DNA from: Methylobacterium persicinum
Lineage (GTDB): Bacteria > Pseudomonadota > Alphaproteobacteria > Rhizobiales > Beijerinckiaceae
Assembly: GCF_022179525.1 (NCBI RefSeq)
Contig: NZ_BPQX01000033.1
Location: 1-64,000, forward strand
Length of the DNA stretch: 64,000 nt
Direction of reading: 5' to 3'
Below are positions 56,611 to 64,000 of the stretch, piece after piece (the stretch's first letter is position 1; the number at the start of each line of letters is the position of its first letter). The notes under the pieces are model-generated. The model was given only the letters and a program-made list of their open reading frames with translations, did not search any database and was not told the origin of the DNA. The position numbers and the translations under genes were made by a program.

Positions 56611-57084
56611 TCAGCGCGCGGGAGCCCCTGGGGCTGCCTTGGCGGCCGTGACGAAGGTGCCCGCATAGACGCGTCCGTCCGCCGTTTTTGCTTCGCAGGC
56701 GATGGAGGTCCGGCCCGGCTCCGGCGTCGAGAAGCGGCATGCGCCGATGGCCAGCACCGGGGCGCCTACCTCGCTCCCGGATTTGCTCTCTGACACGACG
56801 TTGATTGGCTGCAGGGGGTCGGTCTCCTCCGTCGCCTCCTGCTGCGCGCCGTTGCCGGAGAAACTGACGATCTGTCCGTCCTTCGTCGCGAAGTCGAAGG
56901 CCGTCCGGTTGCGGCTGACAGCGTTGTTGAGCTTATCGCCGCATTGCGCGGTCACGTCGCGGCCCGCCACGACGAGCTTCTCGCACGTCCCCGACAGGGT
57001 GAAGGCGGTCTGGGCGCCGGCGCCCTGCGAGACGAGGGGAAGCAGGGCGCCGAGGACGAGGGCGTAGCAGAGTTTGGCCTTCAT
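56611..57084 (-). CDS. Small secreted protein of unknown function
   Basis: A 157-residue protein with a signal peptide (KLCYALVLGALLPLVSQGAGA). The mature part has cysteines in SGTCEKLV, TAQCGDKL, IGACRFS and SIACEAK, giving two likely disulfides in the periplasm. The pattern GTCEKLV, AQCGDKL and RNRTAFDFATKDGQIVSFSG resembles uncharacterised secreted alphaproteobacterial proteins. No function is known. Confidence 0.65.
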   Translation of the reverse strand: MKAKLCYALVLGALLPLVSQGAGAQTAFTLSGTCEKLVVAGRDVTAQCGDKLNNAVSRNRTAFDFATKDGQIVSFSGNGAQQEATEETDPLQPINVVSESKSGSEVGAPVLAIGACRFSTPEPGRTSIACEAKTADGRVYAGTFVTAAKAAPGAPAR

Positions 57085-57303
57085 GGCGTTGCGTCATCCT
57101 CCCGCAAACGTTGTGTGTTTTTCTTGATCTAGGCGGAGAAGCGCAGCCGTCGAGCCGGCGCCCCGCCCCGTCCCGAGAATGCAGACCTGACTTGCGGCAA
57201 AGCCTCTGTTGCAGTGCAGCAAGTTTCGGCAATTTCTCTCGCAGATCGTAGCCCCCTCCCGAGTTCGGGTTGGGCGTCCGATCGGATCACTAGGAGAGTT
57301 TCG

Positions 57304-57531
57304 ATGATCCCCGCGCTGGCGGTGCCCGTCACGGAGGCGGCCCTCTTCACCCTCGGCTGCATCGCGATCCACGCACTGCGTCGGCACGCGGACGTCGTGA
57401 CGGCCACTCTCGCTTGCTTCGCGACGATCCTCATCCTGATGATCGGCATTGCGTGTGCGCCGGAGCCCTTGTCCCGCTACACGTCGGCGAGCGCTGGCGA
57501 TTTCATCATCGCCGATCCGGCGATCTACTGA
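57304..57531 (+). CDS. Small membrane protein
   Basis: A 75-residue protein from ATG 57304 with AGGAGAG upstream. Two hydrophobic segments (AVPVTEAALFTLGCIAIHAL, then TATLACFATILILMIGIACA) are followed by a polar tail. No family is recognised. Its stop overlaps the end of the convergent SGNH gene by 7 bp. Confidence 0.6.
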   Translation: MIPALAVPVTEAALFTLGCIAIHALRRHADVVTATLACFATILILMIGIACAPEPLSRYTSASAGDFIIADPAIY

Positions 57532-58460
57532 GCCGCCGTCGGGAGCGCCCGGCCCGGCGTTCCGCGCCGGGCGGCGATGCGCACGTCGTACCGGTCATCG
57601 GGCAGTCGCGCGATGAAGCGTTCGGCCAGTTCGAACAGGAGGATGTCGGGCCTGACGGTCTCGATGTAATTCCAGTCCAGGCTCGACGACCAGACGAAGT
57701 GCACCTCGCGAAAGCTCTCGGCCAGCAGCCCGGTGAGCATGAACGGCGCGAAGTGAGCGCAGGAATCGCCAAATAGCACGAGCTTACGCGGATCTGCGGT
57801 GGCAGCGTCGTTCCGATAGACGGCGTGCGCACCGGAATGCAGCTCCGCCGCCCGTCCCAACGTCTCGTAGGCCGCGAGCAGGGGGCCCGTTTCGGCCCGA
57901 TAGGCGTCCCTGGGGATCGCCATCCGCTCCAGGGCCTCGACGGGCGGATGGGGCAGCTTGCTGCCGAGATCCATCACTTCCCCGCTGACGATCCGCGGCC
58001 GTGCCGCGATGTCCGCGGGCGGTGTCGCCCCGAGGGCCCGCATGATCTCGCGGTAAGCCAGGAGGCAGCCTTGCAACGTCCAATGCGTGTCCGTGCGGAG
58101 GAAGAGCGGCGTATCCCCGTCCCGGGCCGCACGCAGGGGGGCGAGCAGGTCGAGATAGGCCGGCTGCCGGGCGAGACGCCGGGAGAGCTGGCGCGTCGAC
58201 GCGTGCTCCGGCCTGTAGCGAAGGCCGTCCGTCTTGTGATCGTAGACCGAGAGCTTCTCGGGCACGAAGACGTGCAGGGGCCGGATTCCCAGGCGTTCGG
58301 CGCGGGTGGCCCGTGCGGCGATCAGCCGGGACCAGCCGCGCAGCAGCCACCATTGCGCCAGCGGGCCGCGATAGCGGTCCATGACGCGGTTGCTGCCGCC
58401 GGTGAGAAAGAGCCAGCCGTCGCGGCCGACATGCACATGGGTCCCGTCCGTCTCGGCCAT
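57525..58460 (-). CDS. AlgX/AlgJ-like SGNH-type hydrolase-fold protein
   Basis: A 311-residue protein beginning MAETDGTHVHVGRDGWLFLTGG. Motifs of the ALGX/ALGJ SGNH-like domain are visible: RTDTHWTLQGCLLAYREIM near residue 125 with a D-x-H pair, and LFGDSCAHFAPFMLTGLL near 230 with the Gly-Asp-Ser nucleophile. In alginate producers these proteins O-acetylate polysaccharide. No signal peptide and no polysaccharide genes are visible here, so the substrate is uncertain. ATG 58460 is chosen over GTG 58481. Confidence 0.75.
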   Translation of the reverse strand: MAETDGTHVHVGRDGWLFLTGGSNRVMDRYRGPLAQWWLLRGWSRLIAARATRAERLGIRPLHVFVPEKLSVYDHKTDGLRYRPEHASTRQLSRRLARQPAYLDLLAPLRAARDGDTPLFLRTDTHWTLQGCLLAYREIMRALGATPPADIAARPRIVSGEVMDLGSKLPHPPVEALERMAIPRDAYRAETGPLLAAYETLGRAAELHSGAHAVYRNDAATADPRKLVLFGDSCAHFAPFMLTGLLAESFREVHFVWSSSLDWNYIETVRPDILLFELAERFIARLPDDRYDVRIAARRGTPGRALPTAAQ

Positions 58461-58517
58461 CGCGGGGAGCTTTAGCCGCACTCACCGGAGCCGCCTAGGC
58501 CGGAGCCTGCGGAGCGC

Positions 58518-59642
58518 ATGCAGCGTTCGCCGATCATGGATCAAGGTCTCGCCCCAGCCGAGGATGCGCGCCGCGCGCCTCGCCCGCCGCGACTGTGGCG
58601 ACCGCGCCGGGTCGTGGTGACGCCGGCCGCCCTCGATCACGCCCACGGGCGGGCGATGGTGGCGCGGCTGGAGGCGGAGGGGCTGAGCGTGGAGCGTCTT
58701 GCCGCGAACCGCCTTTCCCTGCCGCGGCAGGCCGACCCGCGCCGCGCCTATGCGGACGCCAAGGCGACCCTTGCCCTCACAGTCGCGCCGCCGACAAAGC
58801 TGAGGCTGCAGCCGATCCCACCCTCGGCCGATTGGCGCTTCGACCTGGCCGAGGGATGCCCGGCGCATTGCCAATATTGCTACCTCGCGGGTTCGCTCTC
58901 GGGGCCTCCGGTGACCCGGGCCTATGCCAACCTCGGCGAGATCCTCGACAACCTCGGCGGTTACGCCGGTCGCGGCGGGGTGACATCGGCTTCGGCGGCC
59001 CGGGCCGCCGAGGGCACGACTTTCGAGGCGTCCTGTTACACCGACCCCCTCGGCATCGAGCATCACACGGGATCGCTGTCGGCGGCGATCGCTCACTTCG
59101 GTGCCTGGGAGGCGCCGGTCCAACTCCGCTTCACGACGAAGTTCGCGGCCGTTTCGCCCCTGCTCGGCCTGCGCCACGAGCGGCGGACCCGCATCCGCTT
59201 CTCGGTCAACGCCCGCAGTGCCGCCCGTTATGAGGGCGGGACGGATCCCCTGGATGCCCGCCTCGACGCACTGCGGCAAGTCGCCATGGCGGGCTACCCG
59301 GTCGGGCTGACGGTGGCGCCGATCCTGCCGATTCCCGACTGGGAGAGAGCGTATGCCGCCTTGATCGAGGATGCGGCCGATGCCCTCGCGGGCGTTCCCG
59401 ATCTCGACCTGACGGCGGAGCTGATCACCCACCGGTTCACCCCCGGCTCGAAAGAGGTGCTCCAGGGCTGGTACCCCGGATCCGATCTGCCCCTCGACGA
59501 GGCCGAACGGTCCCGCAAGCTCACCAAGTTCGGATCGGTGAAGTACGTCCTGCCGAAGCCTCAGATGGATGCCATGCGCTCGGCCATCACGGGACAGATC
59601 GCCCGCATCCTGCCCGCCGCGCGGGTGCTGTACTGGACCTGA
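58518..59642 (+). CDS. Spore-photoproduct-lyase-family radical SAM protein
   Basis: A 374-residue protein. The radical SAM cluster motif is CPAHCQYCYLAG near residue 114 (C-x3-C-x2-C). RFTTKFAAVSPLL, RIRFSVNARSAARYEGG and APILPIPDWERAYAAL follow. The C-terminus has RKLTKFGSVKYVLPKPQMDAM. Similar proteins outside spore formers are annotated as SPL family; they may repair DNA photoproducts or do other radical chemistry. The 26-bp gap to the next gene suggests an operon. Confidence 0.83.
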   Translation: MQRSPIMDQGLAPAEDARRAPRPPRLWRPRRVVVTPAALDHAHGRAMVARLEAEGLSVERLAANRLSLPRQADPRRAYADAKATLALTVAPPTKLRLQPIPPSADWRFDLAEGCPAHCQYCYLAGSLSGPPVTRAYANLGEILDNLGGYAGRGGVTSASAARAAEGTTFEASCYTDPLGIEHHTGSLSAAIAHFGAWEAPVQLRFTTKFAAVSPLLGLRHERRTRIRFSVNARSAARYEGGTDPLDARLDALRQVAMAGYPVGLTVAPILPIPDWERAYAALIEDAADALAGVPDLDLTAELITHRFTPGSKEVLQGWYPGSDLPLDEAERSRKLTKFGSVKYVLPKPQMDAMRSAITGQIARILPAARVLYWT

Positions 59643-59668
59643 GCGGCGGGAACGCCATCTCGCCGCGG

Positions 59669-60187
59669 ATGCATGACCCGGCTCCCCTCATCCTCACCCT
59701 CGCCTTCGACGAGGATACCTTCGCCCGCTTCGACGGTGAGCGACGGCGCCATTTTCCGGAAGCGCTTAACCACATTCCGGCCCATGCCACCCTGTTCCAC
59801 CACCTGCCCGGGGATCGGGAGCGGGGGGTGATCGAGGCGATCGCCACGCTGGCCCGGCCGGTGGTGCCGCCGGACGTGGCGGTGACAGGCGTGCGTTTCA
59901 CCGGCCGGGGCGTCGCCTACGTCCTGGACTCGGAGCCGCTCGCGGCCTTCCGCGCCCGCCTCGCGAAGGAGTTCGAGGCTCATCTGACCGCGCAGGACCG
60001 CCAGGGTTGGCGTCCCCACGTCACCGTCCAGAACAAGGTCTCCCCCGAGACTGCCCGGGCCCTCCACGTGGCCCTGGAGGCAGGCTTCGCACCCTTCCGC
60101 TTCACGGCACCGGCCGTGATGTTATGGCGCTACCTCGGCGGCCCTTGGGAACGGGTCGCGCGTATCCCGTTCGGCGAAAACGCCTGA
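59669..60187 (+). CDS. 2'-5' RNA ligase-like protein (LigT/2H family)
   Basis: A 172-residue 2H phosphoesterase-superfamily protein. The two HxT/S motifs are HIPAHATLFHHL near residue 39 and RPHVTVQNKV near 116; their spacing and the bilobed length match the family. It may act on cyclic phosphates or RNA ends; the true substrate is unknown. It follows the SPL-type gene by 26 bp and precedes PAP2 by 25 bp. Confidence 0.83.
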   Translation: MHDPAPLILTLAFDEDTFARFDGERRRHFPEALNHIPAHATLFHHLPGDRERGVIEAIATLARPVVPPDVAVTGVRFTGRGVAYVLDSEPLAAFRARLAKEFEAHLTAQDRQGWRPHVTVQNKVSPETARALHVALEAGFAPFRFTAPAVMLWRYLGGPWERVARIPFGENA

Positions 60188-60212
60188 TCGACGGGACGCG
60201 GGGGCGGATGCA

Positions 60213-60968
60213 ATGAGAGTACCCAGGACGCTGATCCACAATCCGATTGCCGGGCGGGCGACGGCCGTCTGGCTGCGGTTTCGCCTCAACGAGGTCGGCC
60301 CCCTAGTCGCCCTGCTCTGCCTCAGTACCCTCGGCTACGGCTTCTTCGCCCTCGCGCACGAGGTCGGCGAAGGCTCCACGGAAGTCCTCGACCGGCGGAT
60401 CCTCCTCGCCCTGCGCAATCCCGCCGACCTCTCGGACCCGATCGGTCCGCGGTGGCTCGAGGAGACGATGCGGGACATCACCGGCCTCGGCAGCGTGTTC
60501 ACGGTGGTGTTCGTCACCTGCGCCGTAGCCGCCTATCTCGCCCTGACGGAGCGCCGCCGGATCGGGCTCTACGTCCTCGGCGCCGTGGGCAGCGGAGAGC
60601 TGGTCTCCACGGTGCTGAAACTCTTCTACCACCGTCCGAGGCCGGACCTCGTCCCACACGGAATGGAGGTCTTCACCGCGAGCTTTCCAAGCGGCCACGC
60701 GATGATGTCGGCCATCGCCTATCTGACGTTGGCGATCCTCCTTGCCCGGGTGGATCGCAACCGGCGCGTGAAGGGCTTCGTCTTGGTGCTCGGCGTGAGC
60801 GTGACGCTGCTCGTCGGAATCAGCCGGATCTATCTCGGCGTCCACTGGCCGAGCGACGTCTTGGCAGGGTGGTGCGTCGGTGCGGCCTGGGCGTCTCTGT
60901 GCTGGTTCGTTGCTCTGCAGTTGCAGCAGCGCGGCGAAGTAGAAGCGTCCGACCCGCCACAGCGTTAA
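60213..60968 (+). CDS. PAP2-family phosphatase, membrane
   Basis: A 251-residue protein with about six hydrophobic segments. The three active-site motifs are KLFYHRPRPDLV near residue 132, SFPSGHAMMS near 152 and SRIYLGVHWPSDVLAG near 205. All key residues are present. Likely substrates are lipid phosphates such as undecaprenyl pyrophosphate or phosphatidic acid. It is the third gene of the short same-strand run starting with the SPL-type protein. Confidence 0.9.
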   Translation: MRVPRTLIHNPIAGRATAVWLRFRLNEVGPLVALLCLSTLGYGFFALAHEVGEGSTEVLDRRILLALRNPADLSDPIGPRWLEETMRDITGLGSVFTVVFVTCAVAAYLALTERRRIGLYVLGAVGSGELVSTVLKLFYHRPRPDLVPHGMEVFTASFPSGHAMMSAIAYLTLAILLARVDRNRRVKGFVLVLGVSVTLLVGISRIYLGVHWPSDVLAGWCVGAAWASLCWFVALQLQQRGEVEASDPPQR

Positions 60969-61040
60969 GTATAACGTAGGGTTCAGATCAAACTACCGAA
61001 GCCGAAAGGTCAATAAAGCGTTACCCAGGCTCACGGCCGC

Positions 61041-61412
61041 GTGAGGAGCGACGCTTTGATCGAACAACGAGAAGACGCCCGCCGCCGGGTTTGCCTCGGC
61101 GGCATGATCGAGACGGCGGCCTTCCTGCCGGAGATTCCCTGTACCGTCCGGGACGTCTCGTTGGCCGGTGTGCGGATCAGGGTGGCGTCCGGCGCGATCT
61201 TGCCCGAGCGGGTCGTGCTGCGGGTGCCGATCCGCGGGGAGTGCCGGTTAGGCCGGGTCGTATGGCGGATGGAGGAAATGGTCGGCCTCCACTTCGAGCC
61301 GGATGCCCCGGGCGACGTTGCCGACATCCACAGGCAGCTTCGTGCGGAGCGGGAGGAGACCGTCCGGTTGCGGACAGCCCTCGTGGCGCAGGCCGGAAGC
61401 GTCGCCCACTGA
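61041..61412 (+). CDS. PilZ-domain protein
   Basis: A 123-residue protein with GTG start. EQREDARRRVCLGG near residue 8 matches the RxxxR c-di-GMP motif region, and TVRDVSLAGVRIRV matches the D/NxSxxG motif, both within the PilZ beta-barrel. It likely binds c-di-GMP and could affect motility; flagellar genes lie 1.5 kb downstream on the other strand. A hairpin at 61431-61458 follows. Confidence 0.8.
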   Translation: MRSDALIEQREDARRRVCLGGMIETAAFLPEIPCTVRDVSLAGVRIRVASGAILPERVVLRVPIRGECRLGRVVWRMEEMVGLHFEPDAPGDVADIHRQLRAEREETVRLRTALVAQAGSVAH

Positions 61413-61430
61413 GGACATCCGTCGCGGGCC

Positions 61431-61458
61431 GGAACCCCACCTCGTCCGGTGGGGTTCC
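61431..61458 (+). terminator. Hairpin after the PilZ gene
   Basis: GGAACCCCAC (61431-61440) pairs perfectly with GTGGGGTTCC (61449-61458) across an 8-base loop. There is no T-run. It is probably a terminator or attenuating stem in the gap before the oxidoreductase. Confidence 0.5.
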
Positions 61459-61485
61459 CGGAGCTCACCTCGACGAGCAGGTTTC

Positions 61486-62787
61486 ATGGCGGACAACGAT
61501 CGCTTCTCCAGACGCAACCTCCTGGCGGCAGGCGGTGTCCTGGCCGGAGCGGCCCTCGGTGGAACGCGGGCCGTGGCGGCGACGCCGGGTCCGGCGGTCC
61601 CGGCAGATACCGGCGCGGTGCAGGGCAGCCGGGTGCAGTTCCCCAACTGGCGTGGCCCCGGCGATCCGCCCCCGGCGCCGAGTCCGGCTCCGCAACCGCC
61701 CTCGCAGCGCGTCGGGTATTGCATCGTCGGGCTCGGCCGCCTGAGTCTCGACGAGATCATCCCCGCTTTCGGCGAGGCCAAGCGCTCCCGGCTGGTGGCA
61801 CTGATGTCGGGCAGCCCGGACAAGGCCAAGCTCGTCGCCCGCCAACACGGCGTGCCGGACGAGGCGGTCTACGGCTACGGCGATTGGGACAAGCTCAAGC
61901 AGAACCCCGCGATCCAGGCGGTGTACGTGGTGACGCCCAACGCGGTGCACCGGGACAATGTCGTGGCCGCCGCCGGCGCCGGAAAGCATGTCCTCTGCGA
62001 GAAGCCGATGGCGGTCTCATCCCCGGAATGCCGGGAGATGATCGACGCCTGCGCCAAGGCGAACGTGAAGCTGATGATCGCCTATCGCTGCCAGTACGAG
62101 CCCTTCAATCGGGCGCTGACCCGGGCCGTGCGCGGGGGCAGCCTCGGCAAGGCGCGCTTCATCCAGGCCTTCAACGGGCAGACGACAGGCCTGCCGGAAC
62201 AGTGGCGCCTTAAGAAGGCCCTATCGGGCGGCGGTTCTCTCCCCGACATCGGGCTCTATTGCCTGAATGGCACGAGGGCGCTTTTAGGCGAGGAGCCGGA
62301 GTCGGTGCAGGCAGTGACCTACTCCCCACCGGACGATCCAAAATTCAAGGAAGTGGAAGAGAGCATCGTCTTCACCCTGCGCTTCCCGTCCGGTGTCGTG
62401 GCGCAGTGCACGGCGAGCTACGGCGTCCACGAATCGCGCGGCCTCGCGGTGCATACGGCGGCAGGCGCCTTCGACCTGCAGAACGCGTTCGCCTATCGCG
62501 GCCAGCGGCTCTTCGTCGGGCATGCCGAGGGCAAGGCCGAGGCCCGGGACGAGAAGCTCCTGACGCCGAAGAATCAGTTCGCCCTGGAAATGGACCACTT
62601 CTCCCGGTGCATCCAAGAGAACATCCGGCCCCACACGCCGGGCGAGGAGGGCCTTCAGGACCAGATCCTCATGGAAGCGATCTATGAATCGGCCCGTACC
62701 GGCATGCCGGTGAAGACCGGCCCCCTCCCCGGCGCATCGAGCGGCCTCGATGCGACTCGCGGACCGGAGCCGGAGGAGGTGGCCTAG
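61486..62787 (+). CDS. Tat-exported Gfo/Idh/MocA-family oxidoreductase
   Basis: A 433-residue protein. An N-terminal twin-arginine signal (SRRNLLAAGGVLAGAALGG) is followed by a Pro-rich linker (PPPAPSPAPQPPSQ) and then the NAD(P)-binding fold (YCIVGLGRLSLDEIIPAFG). LCEKPMAVSSPECREMIDACAKAN is the family's EKP motif near residue 175. ATG 61486 is chosen. In the periplasm such enzymes hold NADP tightly, as in glucose-fructose oxidoreductase. The sugar substrate is unknown. Confidence 0.87.
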   Translation: MADNDRFSRRNLLAAGGVLAGAALGGTRAVAATPGPAVPADTGAVQGSRVQFPNWRGPGDPPPAPSPAPQPPSQRVGYCIVGLGRLSLDEIIPAFGEAKRSRLVALMSGSPDKAKLVARQHGVPDEAVYGYGDWDKLKQNPAIQAVYVVTPNAVHRDNVVAAAGAGKHVLCEKPMAVSSPECREMIDACAKANVKLMIAYRCQYEPFNRALTRAVRGGSLGKARFIQAFNGQTTGLPEQWRLKKALSGGGSLPDIGLYCLNGTRALLGEEPESVQAVTYSPPDDPKFKEVEESIVFTLRFPSGVVAQCTASYGVHESRGLAVHTAAGAFDLQNAFAYRGQRLFVGHAEGKAEARDEKLLTPKNQFALEMDHFSRCIQENIRPHTPGEEGLQDQILMEAIYESARTGMPVKTGPLPGASSGLDATRGPEPEEVA

Positions 62788-62803
62788 ACCGCCTCCGCCG
62801 TTC

Positions 62804-62893
62804 TCGCGAGCGAAGCGACGCCATCCAGGGATCTGCCGCCACAACCGGGCACATACCGCTGCCCTGGATTGCTTCGCTGTCGCTCGCAGGGAC
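62804..62893. repeat. Palindromic intergenic repeat, family B, copy 5
   Basis: TCGCGAGCGAAGCGACGCCA and TCCAGGG on the left are mirrored by CCCTGGATTGCTTCGCTGTCGCTCGCAGGGA on the right (parts only). CCGCTGCCCTGG in its core matches the cores of copies 1 and 4. Confidence 0.72.
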
Positions 62894-62923
62894 GACCGTG
62901 TCGGCAGCGATCCAGGACCGTCA

Positions 62924-63664
62924 TCAGAACGGCAGCAGAATATCCACCAGCTGCTGGCCGTAACGCGGCTGCTGAACGTCGGTGATCTGGCCCCGGCCGC
63001 CATAGGCGATGCGGGCTTGGGCGATCTTGGTGGAGTCGATCGTGTTGTCGGCCGCGATATCCTCGGGCCGCACCACGCCGGCTACGACGAGTTCACGAAC
63101 CTCGAAGTTGATCCGGATCTCCTGCTTGCCCTCGACCACGAGGTTGCCGTTGGGCAACACCTGCGTGACCACCGCCGCGATGTTGGTCGTCACCGTTTCG
63201 GCGCGCTGGACTGAGCCGAGGCCGTCGTTCGAGGTCGCGGAGGTGGCATTCAGCAGAGCAGTGCCGCCGACGCCGAAGGCCTTGCCGGCGGTGCTGTTCT
63301 CGAGCCCCGCAGCGTTCGGCAGGCCGAAGCTTTCGGTGTTGGCCCGGGTGCGCTTCGTCTCGTTACTGATGTTCGCCTGATCCGTGACGGCGACGTTGAC
63401 GGTCAGGAGGTCGCCGACCTTGGCCGCGCGCTGGTCCTTGAAGAAGGCCCGCGAGCCGGTCCGCCAGAGGGAGTTCGGGGCATAGGACACCGGCTGCACG
63501 TCCGGCATCGGCATCCGTACCGGCTTGTAGCCAGGCTGCGCCGTCGGGTCCTGGATCTCCGAGAGGGCCGGCGTCGCGCCGATATTGGCCAGGCGGTCGG
63601 CCGTGTTGCAGGCGCCGAGCGCGAGGGGTAGGGCGGCCACGGTAAGGCGGGCGATCAGGCGCAT
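62924..63664 (-). CDS. flgH: Flagellar L-ring protein FlgH
   Basis: A 246-residue outer-membrane lipoprotein. The lipobox ALPLALGAC places the lipid-attached cysteine near residue 19. LFRTGSRAFFKDQRAAKVGDLLTV-type sequence (here SLWRTGSRAFFKDQRA), ERAETVTTNIAAVVTQVLPNGNLVV and the C-terminal YGGRGQITDVQQPRYGQQLVDILLPF are diagnostic. It forms the L-ring bushing of the rod. ATG 63664 is chosen; flgA lies directly upstream on the same strand. Confidence 0.95.
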   Translation of the reverse strand: MRLIARLTVAALPLALGACNTADRLANIGATPALSEIQDPTAQPGYKPVRMPMPDVQPVSYAPNSLWRTGSRAFFKDQRAAKVGDLLTVNVAVTDQANISNETKRTRANTESFGLPNAAGLENSTAGKAFGVGGTALLNATSATSNDGLGSVQRAETVTTNIAAVVTQVLPNGNLVVEGKQEIRINFEVRELVVAGVVRPEDIAADNTIDSTKIAQARIAYGGRGQITDVQQPRYGQQLVDILLPF

Positions 63665-63699
63665 CGGCTCGGATCCTCGACGCAAGACAATCACGGGGG

Positions 63700-64000
63700 T
63701 CAGCGCAGGGCCGACGTGTCGGCGTTGGCCTGAAGCTGCGGTCCGCCCGTCGGGCCGACAGAGACGCGGCCGGGGCCGACGACGGTGGCCTGCAGGACCT
63801 TCTTCGACGCCACGTTGACGACGTTAACGACGGCCCCCATCCGGCCGCTGTCGTTGGCGAGGCCCCGCATGGACAGGCTGATGCCGGGGATCGTGTAGAC
63901 GATGGTCACGGTCTCGCCGCGGGCGACGAGATCCGGCGGGGCCGTGTCGCCTTCGCGCAGCACCGATCCCGCCGTCAGGTTGTGCTGAGCGACCTCACCC
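63700..64000 (-). CDS. flgA: Flagellar P-ring chaperone FlgA (C-terminal part, runs off right edge)
   Basis: The last 99 codons of the frame are visible; it is open to the window edge. GSVLREGDTAPPDLVARGETVTIVY and LANDSGRMGAVVNVVNVASKK match the C-terminal SAF-like domain of FlgA, which helps assemble the P-ring. It precedes flgH by 35 bp in the same direction, so the two are in one flagellar operon. Confidence 0.88.
   Translation of the reverse strand, partial: GEVAQHNLTAGSVLREGDTAPPDLVARGETVTIVYTIPGISLSMRGLANDSGRMGAVVNVVNVASKKVLQATVVGPGRVSVGPTGGPQLQANADTSALR

Overview
The window is high-GC alphaproteobacterial chromosome, most likely from the Hyphomicrobiales and probably Methylobacterium or a close relative. 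The evidence is the alphaproteobacterial order lptF-lptG-lptD-pdxA-rsmA, a CIRCE-controlled groESL, the cnoX/LON-domain/Trm112 and DUF1285/Nudix/DUF6111/CCA clusters, and many GTG/TTG starts. The genus is inference. Almost all of it is core chromosome. Only the left edge looks accessory. I saw no rRNA, tRNA or CRISPR array.

Layout. 1-750: the N-terminal part of a tyrosine-recombinase-like integrase reads off the left edge. Beside it is a detached 3' end of the thioredoxin reductase gene trxB, followed by an intact LysR regulator (975-1865). This looks like the right end of an integrated element that uses trxB as its attachment gene. 2.2-6.0 kb: an MDR oxidoreductase, the Mo enzyme MsrP and a FadD acyl-CoA ligase. 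6.1-15.7 kb: a membrane protein and PepA on the minus strand, then the LPS export genes lptF, lptG and lptD, then pdxA and rsmA. surA, often found between lptD and pdxA, is absent, and a palindromic repeat lies in the gap. 15.7-23.7 kb: a Tim44-domain protein, an orphan PAS histidine kinase, an S24-type repressor, DUF952, pyrD, a CoA-ester lyase, a glycine-zipper protein, a MATE exporter and a small membrane protein. 23.8-28.1 kb: an alpha/beta hydrolase, then an Lhr-type helicase paired with PdeM nuclease. 28.3-33.2 kb: corA divergent from groES-groEL, with promoter and CIRCE in the gap, then a CNNM/CBS/CorC protein. 33.3-41.4 kb: secreted and hypothetical proteins, an App1-like phosphatase, an exported esterase, priA with a possible LexA box, and a SpoIIAA-like protein. 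41.7-47.4 kb: a minus-strand run with CCA transferase, DUF6111, Nudix, DUF1285, a thioesterase and HrpB. 47.6-52 kb: OsmC, divergent bioF and bioA, a lone receiver protein and a MarR regulator. 52.3-57 kb: a ZnuD-like TonB receptor with inverted repeats at its start, then Trm112, a LON-domain protein and CnoX. 57-64 kb: an SGNH protein, a SPL-type radical SAM protein, a 2'-5' RNA ligase-like protein, a PAP2 phosphatase, a PilZ protein, a Tat-exported Gfo/Idh/MocA protein, and flgH plus partial flgA at the right edge.

Two families of palindromic intergenic repeats are scattered through gene ends: two copies of one and five of the other. Two copies of the second family share an exact 19-bp block in opposite orientation. 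The most interesting features are the trxB remnant beside the integrase, the repeat families, the operator-like sequences at the TonB receptor and the S24 regulator, and the near-LexA box at priA. I did not find a convincing multi-gene system that is new.
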